Shown one piece after another: positions 12,503-19,915 of a DNA stretch of 46,087 nt (positions within the stretch are counted from its first letter, which is position 1; each line of letters begins with the position of its first letter). The notes beneath the pieces are model-generated. The model was not told the DNA's origin, searched no databases, and saw only the letters and a program-made list of their open reading frames with translations. Made by a program: the position numbers and the translations under genes. The stretch comes from a virus: IMG/VR virus record IMGVR_UViG_3300048556_000716, positions 1-46,087 of that record; one strand, written 5' to 3'.

Positions 12503-12678
12503 ATAGCCTCCTTGTATTGCTTGCCGTTTTTGACGATTGCCAAGTGAGGATTTTTTCTTTTTATTTGTTTTGCAATCTCCATAGCTTTAGCTTGTGAAGT
12601 TGCGTTGTCAACTAGCTTTCCAAAGACTCGAATGTCAATCCAATTGGAAAAGTTTTGGTTCTTTAGTATTGAGATCAT
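12499..12678 (-). CDS. small basic hypothetical protein
   Basis: A 59-residue protein whose start is supported by a TTGACA / TACAAT promoter 5 bases upstream. It has a strand region (WIDIRVFGKLVDNA) followed by a basic helix (EIAKQIKRKNPHLAIVKNG). No family recognised. Confidence 0.75.
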   Translation of the reverse strand: MISILKNQNFSNWIDIRVFGKLVDNATSQAKAMEIAKQIKRKNPHLAIVKNGKQYKEAI

Positions 12679-12683
12679 ATCTA

Positions 12684-12712
12684 ATTGTAGTATGGTTGAT
12701 TTGATTTGTCAA
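12684..12712 (-). promoter_or_regulatory. leaderless early promoter, minus strand
   Basis: On the minus strand: TTGACA (12712-12707), 17-base spacer, TACAAT (12689-12684), 5 bases to ATG 12678. Confidence 0.85.
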
Positions 12713-12715
12713 GAC

Positions 12716-12928
12716 TTACCTTTTAAAGTAAGCCTTGACTTGATCGGCAGTTGCCTTGACTAAGTCAGAGATAAAAACTTCTGACTCAAAAAGATGGTCT
12801 TGCGAGTGATGCTTTATTGTAGCGATACGCTGAGATCCGACTCGATCAAGAGAAACGAGACGAACGACTTTATTATTTACCCGTGAGTGATACAGGCTTC
12901 CGACTTTTAATCCTTTAGTAATGTTCAT
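12716..12928 (-). CDS. small basic hypothetical protein
   Basis: A 70-residue protein. It is beta-rich in the first half (GLKVGSLYHSRVNNKVVRLVSLDRVGSQRIATI), like a small SH3-type barrel, with a helical end (ADQVKAYFKR). The leaderless start is fixed by a near-consensus promoter. It is the first gene on the minus strand next to the late module. Confidence 0.75.
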   Translation of the reverse strand: MNITKGLKVGSLYHSRVNNKVVRLVSLDRVGSQRIATIKHHSQDHLFESEVFISDLVKATADQVKAYFKR

Positions 12929-12934
12929 ATATAC

Positions 12935-12963
12935 AAACTAAACCAATTAATGCGTTGTGTCAA
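12935..12963 (-). promoter_or_regulatory. leaderless early promoter, minus strand
   Basis: On the minus strand: TTGACA (12963-12958), 17-base spacer, TAGTTT (12940-12935), 6 bases to ATG 12928. Confidence 0.88.
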
Positions 12964-13153
12964 ACTATTTGAGCAAAAAAACCCTCTTTTTTAAAAGTTT
13001 TTTTGATTGCACTATGTCCCCCGTTTTTTGAATTTTTTTTTAGGTGCTATCCTGAGATTTAGCGGGGGGGTGGGTTTTCTCAAAAAATCAACGCTTTATT
13101 CTTTTGTGAATAACATTTTTACGAAAAAAATCGGCGACACTTGAATTTTGAGC
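12964..13153. other. divergent junction between early and late modules
   Basis: No gene is seen. It contains T-rich runs, a CCCCCG block and, about 45 bases later, a CGGGGGGG block that could pair with it. It is the only place in the window where minus-strand early and plus-strand late transcription diverge. Confidence 0.5.
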
Positions 13154-13171
13154 GTGTAATATATAGTATAT
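13154..13171 (+). promoter_or_regulatory. GTGTA-type late promoter candidate
   Basis: GTGTAATATATAGTATAT upstream of phoH (ATG 13183), with no -35-like sequence at the usual distance. First of ten GTGTA boxes in the late module. Confidence 0.5.
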
Positions 13172-13182
13172 CTTTTAAATAC

Positions 13183-13908
13183 ATGCCAAGACGCAAAAAA
13201 TCTGAAATAGAAGACGATCAGGAAATAGAAAAAATTATGAGCTCAATGTCTAAGACAAAGGTTAAGCTCAAAAAAATAGATTTTTCTGACAAACAACAAG
13301 AGTTACTAAAACTGATCTTTGATCGAGACACTAAAATAATTTTCATCAACGGTCCAGCTGGAACAAGTAAAACCTTTATGGCAATTTATGGAGCGCTTCA
13401 ATTGTTCAACATGAATAATAACTACAGTATTAGTTATGTGCGAACGATTATTGAAAGCGCTGATAGAGGAATGGGCGCTCTACCAGGAAGTGTAGATGAA
13501 AAATTTTGCCCATTTATGATGCCGCTTAATGATAAACTATACGAATTGATACCAATATCGACAGCAAAAAATTTGGTTGACAAAGGCGTGATAACAGCTA
13601 TGCCTATTAATTATTTACGCGGAGCGAGTTTAAACGATCAAATTGTAATAGCTGATGAAGCTCAAAACTTTAGCTTAAAAGAGCTAGTAACCCTAATCAC
13701 AAGAATAGGAGAGAACACGAAAATGTTTATTTGTGGAGATATTATGCAGAGCGATATAAACGGAAAAAGCGGATTATGTCCAATTAAAGAACTTTTTGAC
13801 GAAGAAAATTCTAAAAGGCAAGGGATACACACTTTTGACTTTGATCATAAAGATATAAAGAGAAGCGAAATATTAAAATATATAGTTAAAAAATTAGAAG
13901 AATTATAA
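13183..13908 (+). CDS. phoH: PhoH-like ATPase
   Basis: A 241-residue protein of the PhoH-like ATPase family, common in large phages and linked in bacteria to phosphate-starvation genes and RNA metabolism. Its phage role is unsettled. Walker A is GPAGTSKT, followed by a YVRTIIE motif, and Walker B is IVIADEAQN. CGDIMQSD is a typical sensor-type segment. The start is taken at ATG 13183 (MPRRKKSEI), which lies just behind the GTGTA box. A TTG 42 bases upstream would place the promoter inside the gene. It opens the late gene block. Confidence 0.92.
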   Translation: MPRRKKSEIEDDQEIEKIMSSMSKTKVKLKKIDFSDKQQELLKLIFDRDTKIIFINGPAGTSKTFMAIYGALQLFNMNNNYSISYVRTIIESADRGMGALPGSVDEKFCPFMMPLNDKLYELIPISTAKNLVDKGVITAMPINYLRGASLNDQIVIADEAQNFSLKELVTLITRIGENTKMFICGDIMQSDINGKSGLCPIKELFDEENSKRQGIHTFDFDHKDIKRSEILKYIVKKLEEL

Positions 13909-13909
13909 A

Positions 13910-13923
13910 GTGTATATAAATAC
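13910..13923 (+). promoter_or_regulatory. GTGTA-type late promoter candidate
   Basis: GTGTATATAAATAC directly before ATG 13924. It also contains TATAAATA, the T4 late promoter core. Confidence 0.55.
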
Positions 13924-14118
13924 ATGCAAGAAGGAGATTATATATACTTTAATCACAATAATACAAAAAAATCAGGGAAAATAGCTAAAATTTTTACTCA
14001 AATTGGTTTTGAGGATCATGGCGAAAAAATGGTGGTAATTTTAGTTGATAATTCGAATGGCTTATTTAACGAAGAGTCTAGTTTAATTTTAAAACTTAAA
14101 GACCTGCAAGTTATGTGA
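13924..14118 (+). CDS. small hypothetical protein
   Basis: A 64-residue, beta-rich protein (GDYIYFNHNNTKKSGKIAKIF, later KMVVILVDNSNGLF), suggesting a small barrel. There is no ribosome binding site and the GTGTA box abuts the ATG, so a leaderless transcript is likely. No family recognised. Confidence 0.7.
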   Translation: MQEGDYIYFNHNNTKKSGKIAKIFTQIGFEDHGEKMVVILVDNSNGLFNEESSLILKLKDLQVM

Positions 14119-14140
14119 GCATTTAAATTGAAAAAATCCT

Positions 14141-14160
14141 GTGTATTATTAGTATAAATA
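14141..14160 (+). promoter_or_regulatory. GTGTA-type late promoter candidate
   Basis: GTGTATTATTAGTATAAATA, four bases before ATG 14164 (ACAT counted from 14161). It again contains TATAAATA. Confidence 0.55.
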
Positions 14161-14163
14161 CAT

Positions 14164-14388
14164 ATGGAGTTGATCATATCTGCATTTATAGGAGCGTTGT
14201 CTGCAATTATTGTCGCGATTTTAAATAAAAAAAAGAGCGATAGTAATAAAGATAAAATCGTGCAACAAATAATTGAACAATTAAACATTAACCACAACAA
14301 TGTTTATGTTGTCGATTCTACAAAAAAACAAGAAATTAAATATAAATCAGAAGGCTCGCAAAATAAATCTTTAATTATACTAAAATAA
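14164..14388 (+). CDS. small membrane-anchored hypothetical protein
   Basis: A 74-residue protein with one N-terminal membrane span (MELIISAFIGALSAIIVAIL) followed by a Lys-rich cytoplasmic-type segment (NKKKSDSNKDK) and a polar tail. The topology would place the tail in the cytoplasm. It lies between PhoH and the zinc-ribbon gene. The function is unknown. Confidence 0.7.
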   Translation: MELIISAFIGALSAIIVAILNKKKSDSNKDKIVQQIIEQLNINHNNVYVVDSTKKQEIKYKSEGSQNKSLIILK

Positions 14389-14389
14389 A

Positions 14390-14680
14390 ATGGCACATAA
14401 ATACTGTAAATCATGTGGAAGCAAAAATGAATATCTTGGCGTAGAGCCAAAATTTTGCAGTCATTGTGGAGCCCCGTTGGGTGCTTCATCAATAAAGAGA
14501 GTTGTTAAAAACTCAGAGGCTCAAGCTGGAAACTTTGAAAGCTTAGCTGAAGATGAAACTGATGTTAATTTTGTCCCCAATATATCAAAATTACAGTATG
14601 AAGTATCGCCATTCGAAAAAAGAACTTTCAAGGTGGAAGAACTATTTAATCTTGAAAGCGATGGCAAAAAAGAGGGGTAG
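14390..14680 (+). CDS. zinc-ribbon protein
   Basis: A 96-residue protein with an N-terminal zinc ribbon: CKSCG at residues 6-10 and FCSHCG at about 22-27, so four cysteines in two CxxC knuckles. The remainder is polar and acidic. It starts one base after the previous stop and its last 20 bases overlap the sigma-like gene. That position suggests a transcription role, for example as a partner of the sigma-like factor, but this is inference. Confidence 0.8.
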   Translation: MAHKYCKSCGSKNEYLGVEPKFCSHCGAPLGASSIKRVVKNSEAQAGNFESLAEDETDVNFVPNISKLQYEVSPFEKRTFKVEELFNLESDGKKEG

Positions 14681-15380
14681 GCCAAGAAAAATAAGATTCG
14701 AAGATAAGTACGAAACAATTCTAGAGCAAATAGCTAAAAGAAGAGGGCAGTGGTACTTAAAGGCAATAAATTGGATTTCTTGGGACGATGTGGTGCAAAT
14801 TATATTATCACACATCCATCAGAAATGGCACCTATGGGATCAGAAAAGATCTATTGAGCCATGGCTTAATAGAATTATATCAAATCAAATCAAAAACTTA
14901 TTAAGAAACCATTACAGTAACTTTATTAGACCTTGCACTTCTTGCCCTTTTAATTCTTCAGGAGCAATAGATAATAACAATGAATCCGCAAATACTTGTT
15001 CTTGGACAAAAACAGGAAAGCAAGATGGCAGCTGTCCTTTATTTAAAAAATGGGAGCGCACAAAAAAATCTTCTTTTCACATTAACACAGCTTCTTGCAT
15101 AGATAACTCAGAAGCGCTACATAAAAAGCATAAAGATTTTGATATTGATAATGCGACAAAAAAACTTAATGAGCATATGAAAAATAATTTATCAGAAAAA
15201 CATTATAAAATATATGAAATGATACATATTTATAATTTAGATATTCATAAAGCTGCTGAGAAACTTGGATATAAAAGCAATGAAAAAGGAAGAAATGCGG
15301 GATACAAACAAATAAAAAATTTTGAAAAAATGTTTAAAGCATTAGCTAAAAAAATAATTAATGAAAACGACATAATATGA
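14661..15380 (+). CDS. sigma70-like late transcription factor
   Basis: A 239-residue protein. The start ATG 14661 (MAKKRGRPRKIRF, AT-hook-like) lies inside the end of the zinc-ribbon gene. A sigma region 2-like block is seen at about residues 39-86 (SWDDVVQIILSHIHQKW, then IEPWLNRIISNQIKNLLRNHY). A region 4-like helix-turn-helix is seen at about 177-205 (LSEKHYKIYEMIHIYNLDIHKAAEKLGYKS). Between them sits a cysteine set, C92, C95, C113 and C125, that may bind zinc. It most likely directs host RNA polymerase to late genes, as gp55 does in T4. The candidate target is the GTGTA box found before ten late genes. It overlaps the next gene by ATGA. Confidence 0.7.
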   Translation: MAKKRGRPRKIRFEDKYETILEQIAKRRGQWYLKAINWISWDDVVQIILSHIHQKWHLWDQKRSIEPWLNRIISNQIKNLLRNHYSNFIRPCTSCPFNSSGAIDNNNESANTCSWTKTGKQDGSCPLFKKWERTKKSSFHINTASCIDNSEALHKKHKDFDIDNATKKLNEHMKNNLSEKHYKIYEMIHIYNLDIHKAAEKLGYKSNEKGRNAGYKQIKNFEKMFKALAKKIINENDII

Positions 15381-16426
15381 AACTAACAGAAGAACAACAA
15401 AACTTTATAAGAGAAAATTATATGTTAATATCTGATTTGATTGAATTAACGAGACAAGTATTTAATGACAATACTCTTGACGGTAGAACAAAAGAAGGTC
15501 GAGCTGTAAGGAAATATCTTGTAGATAATAATCTAGAATATAAAACGACAGAAAAACAAAAAAAAGAAGATATAACATTTTCTCAAGAACAAAAAGAATT
15601 TATTGTTCAATATGCGAAAGAAGGTATGAGTGCATATGAAATATCAAAAATTATATTCCCAGATATAAATATAACAAATTTAACAAAAGAAGTAACAGAA
15701 GTAGCTAAATTTATAGAAGATATTGATCAGAAGCTTTTGCATCCTGACGAATCTGCAATAAACTCTCAGTATTTTGCGCCAAAATCTGTTTCGAGAGTAA
15801 TTAAAAAAATTAATGATTATTGTCAAGAAGAACTTGACGAAAAGCAATTAAATCGTCAAGATTTAGACAACATAGAAAGCACAACGAAATTTTTGTCTGC
15901 ACCTAGATTTATTCAAGTGATTAATACATATAGCGCCATGGATGATAGAAATTTATTTGAAGCTGAGTATATAAGATCTGTATGGGATAAACCAGACTTA
16001 ACAAGTGATGAATTAAATTTGTACATTAATGTTTGTATGGATTATATTCATTTAAAAAATATTAGTAAAGCAATAGATAAATTAAATCGTATGTTTGAAG
16101 AATGTGAAGATCAGAGAGACATGACTGTACGATTAGCTGAATTATTAAAAACAAAAAGCGAAGAATACAATCAATGTGAAAAACGTCAAGAAACATTAAT
16201 CGCGCGGTTAAATGGTGATAGAAAAGAGCGTATCAAGAATAGACATAAAGATAATGCATCTATACTATCACTTGTTAGAGTATTTCAAAATGAAACAGAT
16301 AGAAAGCGTATGGTAGAAATGGCAGAAAAACAAAAATTACTTATTAATCAAGAAGCTGACGAATTAGAGAGAATGGATGTTTGGAAAGCTCGAGTTTTAG
16401 GAATATCAAAAGATGAAGCTATCTAA
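15377..16426 (+). CDS. putative small terminase subunit
   Basis: A 349-residue protein with two N-terminal helix-turn-helix-like segments (LTEEQQNFIRENYMLISDLIEL and FSQEQKEFIVQYAKEGMSAYE). A helical middle and a long charged coiled-coil end (KRQETLIARLNGDRKERIKNRH) follow. It lies three genes upstream of the large terminase. Small terminases recognise phage DNA and form rings. The DNA-binding start, helical core and position fit, but the length is above usual and no signature confirms it. It could instead be another DNA-binding late regulator. Confidence 0.5.
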   Translation: MKLTEEQQNFIRENYMLISDLIELTRQVFNDNTLDGRTKEGRAVRKYLVDNNLEYKTTEKQKKEDITFSQEQKEFIVQYAKEGMSAYEISKIIFPDINITNLTKEVTEVAKFIEDIDQKLLHPDESAINSQYFAPKSVSRVIKKINDYCQEELDEKQLNRQDLDNIESTTKFLSAPRFIQVINTYSAMDDRNLFEAEYIRSVWDKPDLTSDELNLYINVCMDYIHLKNISKAIDKLNRMFEECEDQRDMTVRLAELLKTKSEEYNQCEKRQETLIARLNGDRKERIKNRHKDNASILSLVRVFQNETDRKRMVEMAEKQKLLINQEADELERMDVWKARVLGISKDEAI

Positions 16427-17084
16427 ATTAGAAAAAATATCAAATGCTATAGGTGAGCGTTACTATACCATTCAGCTGATGTTAAATCTCTTCGAAGGTT
16501 TTGGCGGCAGTAATATTATTCAAGTTGGATGTCAAAAGCGGGACTTTGAATCTTTTCATTACGACTTATTCAATATACTTGCTGATTATGTTGATGACAA
16601 AAAACTACAATATGTCAATTATTCACTATACCATGATCATGATGATAATGCTAAGGCTATACAATCATTAATATATAAACAATATAATACAAAACAAATA
16701 AATATAAAAGATATATCAGAATATAAAGAATATAAACAAAATGATATAGATTTATTGATACTACATGATATAAACTATCCAATGCAAAAATTAATACAGC
16801 AAGTAGATAGTAAATTAAATTATTTAGAAGCTAGAAATATATTAAACGGAATAGAAGAAAAAGAATTTGAGCACCTATTTGGAGATGCAGTACATCCATG
16901 CAGGAAAACAATGCTTAATCAGCTAAAAACCTTTTCTAGCCGTCTTGCTCGCCGTGCAATCGTGGTTCTAGAAGGAAATGATTATCCTGGCGGCTCCCAA
17001 ACTCTTCTTGCCAAGCGGCAATTGGAGAGGGAGGGATTTATTTGTTTATTAGATTTAAAACAGTCAGTGTGGATTAAGCGTTGA
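16413..17084 (+). CDS. Rossmann-like protein, possible methyltransferase
   Basis: A 223-residue protein overlapping its neighbour by 14 bases. GGSNIIQVGCQKRDF (about residues 31-45) looks like a nucleotide-binding glycine loop, followed by DLLILHDINYP and a final strand pair (RRAIVVLEGNDYPGGS, then GFICLLDLKQSVWIKR). The order fits class I SAM methyltransferases of the small 'Methyltransf_24' kind, although the loop is poor in glycine. It lies between putative packaging genes. I am unsure of the function. Confidence 0.45.
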   Translation: MKLSKLEKISNAIGERYYTIQLMLNLFEGFGGSNIIQVGCQKRDFESFHYDLFNILADYVDDKKLQYVNYSLYHDHDDNAKAIQSLIYKQYNTKQINIKDISEYKEYKQNDIDLLILHDINYPMQKLIQQVDSKLNYLEARNILNGIEEKEFEHLFGDAVHPCRKTMLNQLKTFSSRLARRAIVVLEGNDYPGGSQTLLAKRQLEREGFICLLDLKQSVWIKR

Positions 17085-18010
17085 GTATAACATGTAAAAT
17101 ATGCGGTTCAAAATTTAGAAGTGAGCGTTCTCTCCACACTCACATAAAAGCGCATGGAATTTTGCTAGCTGAATATTATACAACATATTATCCTAGATAT
17201 AATTTATATACAGGTGAATTAATTCCTTTTAAAAATAAAGATCAATATTTTTCTACTTATTTTTCCAATAATGTTGAATTAGAAAAGTGGGCGGCTACAG
17301 CCGAGCGCGAACATGTTCAGCAAATATTACTAGATATGTTGAGCAAAAGAATAATTAGCAAAGATTTGCAATACGCGCCTAATCATTTAGAATTAAAATT
17401 ACTTGATTTACCAGAAATAGAAATATATAAAGTATTTTTTGGTTCATATAATGAAGCCTGTCGCAGGCTTCAGGTTGAACCTTTATTAAACAAAAGTGTA
17501 AAAAGTAAATTTTTAAAAGAAAATAAAAATTTAAATGACATTGAAATCTTGATTGATACTAGAGAGCAAAACCCATTAAAGTTTCCAAATAGCAAATCTC
17601 ACAAATTAGATTTTGGAGACTATACAGCAACAGGAGAATATTATAACAAGACCTACATTGACCGAAAAAGTGAAACCGATTTTAAATCAACAATGACAGT
17701 AGGTTTTGATAGGTTCAAAAAAGAACTGCAGAGAACTGTAGATTTTGATTCTTTTTTATATATAGTTGTTGAGAGTTCAACAGAAAAAGTTATAAGAAAC
17801 AATAGCTTTGGTCCTCACAAATCTAATTTAACTTTTGTATGGCATCAAATGAGAGTGTTATCTCATGAGTTTGCAAGAAGGTGTCAATTTGTTTTTTCTG
17901 GAGGAAGAAAAAGATCTGAGAATTTAATACCAATACTTTTAGATGCTGGTCCAGAGATGTGGCATTCAGACATACAATATTACATTGATAAAAGAATTTT
18001 AAAAATATGA
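17081..18010 (+). CDS. C2H2 finger and ERCC4-type nuclease protein
   Basis: A 309-residue protein starting at TTG in a TTGA overlap with the previous stop. A C2H2 zinc finger (CKICGSKFRSERSLHTHIKAH) covers residues 5-25. The C-terminal half carries an ERCC4/XPF nuclease core: ILIDTREQNPL (about 156-166), LDFGDY, YIDRKS, and a DRFKKELQR helix. These are the metal-binding residues D-x-R-E, G-D and the (E/D)RKS motif. XPF-type enzymes cut branched or flapped DNA. Its place directly before the terminase suggests trimming or resolving replicative DNA before packaging. The finger may give DNA or partner binding. Confidence 0.8.
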   Translation: MSITCKICGSKFRSERSLHTHIKAHGILLAEYYTTYYPRYNLYTGELIPFKNKDQYFSTYFSNNVELEKWAATAEREHVQQILLDMLSKRIISKDLQYAPNHLELKLLDLPEIEIYKVFFGSYNEACRRLQVEPLLNKSVKSKFLKENKNLNDIEILIDTREQNPLKFPNSKSHKLDFGDYTATGEYYNKTYIDRKSETDFKSTMTVGFDRFKKELQRTVDFDSFLYIVVESSTEKVIRNNSFGPHKSNLTFVWHQMRVLSHEFARRCQFVFSGGRKRSENLIPILLDAGPEMWHSDIQYYIDKRILKI

Positions 18011-19872
18011 CTTGGGAAAAAGGAAAACAAAAAAGACGAAGTACTAGTAAAGATATAAACGAAAGAATATCTAAGTTAGAAGGCTTCTTAGAAGAAAGAG
18101 AATCGAAAATTTTATTATATGAATTTTTACGAGAGAATGTTACTTTTAGTACAAACTTAATTGCTGGGGTAGATTTATTCCCTTTTCAACATATGGCTAT
18201 TAAATCGATGTTTGAAAGCGATTATTTTTTGGGAATATGGTCTCGTGGTATGTCAAAATCTTGGACCACAGGAATCTTTGCATTTATGGACGCCATCATG
18301 AACCAAGGTGTGGAAATAGGTATTCTATCAAAATCTTTTCGACAAGCTAAAATGATTTTCAAAAAAATTGAAGATATAGCAGCTAAACCAGAAGCGAAAT
18401 ACTTATCTCAATGCATTACAAGGGTATCTAAGCAAAATGACGAATGGGTCATGGAAATTGGAAGTAGCTCAATTAGGGCACTGCCTTTAGGCGACGGTTC
18501 AAAACTTCGGGGTTTTAGGTTTCATAGAATTATTATTGACGAGATGCTACTTATGCCAGAAAGGATTTATAATGAGGTTATTGTTCCCTTTCTATCTGTA
18601 GTGCAAAACCCAAAAGAAAGGGAAGATTTACATAATCTTGAAACCCAGTTAATTAAACAGGGCAAAATGAAAGAAGAAGACCGTTACGTTTGGCCAAACA
18701 ATAAATTAATAATGTTGTCCTCTGCAAGTTACAAATTTGAATACTTGTATAAACTTTACGAAAACTTCGAAACCCTTATTAATAACGAAGGGAAGTCAAA
18801 CACAAATGCATCTAGAGCTATAATGCATTTCTCATACGATTGCGCTCCAAAGCAATTGTATGACCAAAACCTTGTAGAACAGGCAAAGTCAACCATGAGT
18901 CAAAGCCAGTACGATAGAGAGTTTGGTGCAATATTTACAGATGACAGTTCTGGTTACTTTAAGATTTCAAAAATGCAAGAATGTACCGTCGAAGAAGGTG
19001 TGAGCCCTTGCGTTGAAGTGAAAGGAGAAGTGGGAGCTGAGTACATGCTTTCGTTTGACCCAAGTTGGGCTGAAAGTGAAAGTTCTGATGATTTTGCTAT
19101 GCAAATATTTAAATTAAATAAAGAGACTAAGCAAAGTACGCTTGTTCACGTATATGCAATGGCAGGTCAAAACCTTAAAAATCATATTAATTATTTTCAT
19201 TATTTATTAACTAATTTTAATATTGTATCAATGGTAGGAGATTATAATGGAGGAGTACAATTTATAAATGCTGTTAAAGAAAGTTCATTATTTAAAGTTG
19301 CTAAAATACAAATTAATGTACTCGAAACTGAATTTGATGATTTAGAGAATTATCATAAATCTTTAAGATCAGCAAAAAGAGAGATGAACGCTGAAGGTAT
19401 TCCTTGTGTGCTTAGAAAACCAACTTCAGACTGGATCAGAAGAGCTAATGAATTGTTGCAAGCTAACTTTGATCATAAAAGAATATGGTTTGCCTCAAGA
19501 GCTATAGACGAATCATTTCAAAGCCAAAGAAAAAAGAAAATACCTATTCAAAAATTAAATTTTTTAAATTTTGCTGATGATGAAGAAAAACAAAGTGACG
19601 GTGCGAAAATGATAGACTTTGTGGAGCATCAACATGATATGATGGAATATACAAAAGGTCAATGCGCATTAATTGAAGTTAAATCTTCACCTCAAGGAAC
19701 ACAAACTTTTGACTTGCCTTTAAATTTAAAAAAGACGACTGGGCCCAGTAAAGCCAGAAAAGACTGCTATTCAGCACTAGTGCTTGGAAGCTGGATGATG
19801 AAAATTCATAACGACATTTACAACTTTAAGGATGAAACTGTTAATTCTTTTGTGCCAATGTTTATAAAGTAA
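18007..19872 (+). CDS. terL: large terminase subunit
   Basis: A 621-residue DNA-packaging motor protein. The ATPase half has the Walker A-type loop WSRGMSKS (residues 78-85) and Walker B IIIDE (175-179), a terminase-style arginine-bearing P loop. The nuclease half starts near LSFDPSWAES with an Asp in the first strand, then MVGDYNGG and HDMMEY with acidic residues near the end. It starts in an ATGA overlap with the ERCC4-type gene. It would cleave concatemers and pump DNA through the portal encoded next. Confidence 0.93.
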   Translation: MTWEKGKQKRRSTSKDINERISKLEGFLEERESKILLYEFLRENVTFSTNLIAGVDLFPFQHMAIKSMFESDYFLGIWSRGMSKSWTTGIFAFMDAIMNQGVEIGILSKSFRQAKMIFKKIEDIAAKPEAKYLSQCITRVSKQNDEWVMEIGSSSIRALPLGDGSKLRGFRFHRIIIDEMLLMPERIYNEVIVPFLSVVQNPKEREDLHNLETQLIKQGKMKEEDRYVWPNNKLIMLSSASYKFEYLYKLYENFETLINNEGKSNTNASRAIMHFSYDCAPKQLYDQNLVEQAKSTMSQSQYDREFGAIFTDDSSGYFKISKMQECTVEEGVSPCVEVKGEVGAEYMLSFDPSWAESESSDDFAMQIFKLNKETKQSTLVHVYAMAGQNLKNHINYFHYLLTNFNIVSMVGDYNGGVQFINAVKESSLFKVAKIQINVLETEFDDLENYHKSLRSAKREMNAEGIPCVLRKPTSDWIRRANELLQANFDHKRIWFASRAIDESFQSQRKKKIPIQKLNFLNFADDEEKQSDGAKMIDFVEHQHDMMEYTKGQCALIEVKSSPQGTQTFDLPLNLKKTTGPSKARKDCYSALVLGSWMMKIHNDIYNFKDETVNSFVPMFIK

Positions 19873-19899
19873 CTTTAAAAGTGACTTTTTGACTTTTCG

Positions 19900-19913
19900 G
19901 TGTACTATATATG
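19900..19913 (+). promoter_or_regulatory. GTGTA-type late promoter candidate
   Basis: GTGTACTATATATG, ending two bases before ATG 19916 of the portal gene. No ribosome binding site is present. Confidence 0.5.
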
Positions 19914-19915
19914 TA

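Noticed and set aside
12356-12981. Prophage or integration module
   Set aside because: No integrase, excisionase, repressor or att-like repeat is visible anywhere in the window.
13141-13182. Extended N-terminus of PhoH from a TTG
   Set aside because: The extra 14 codons cover the promoter box, while ATG 13183 begins a normal basic N-terminus.
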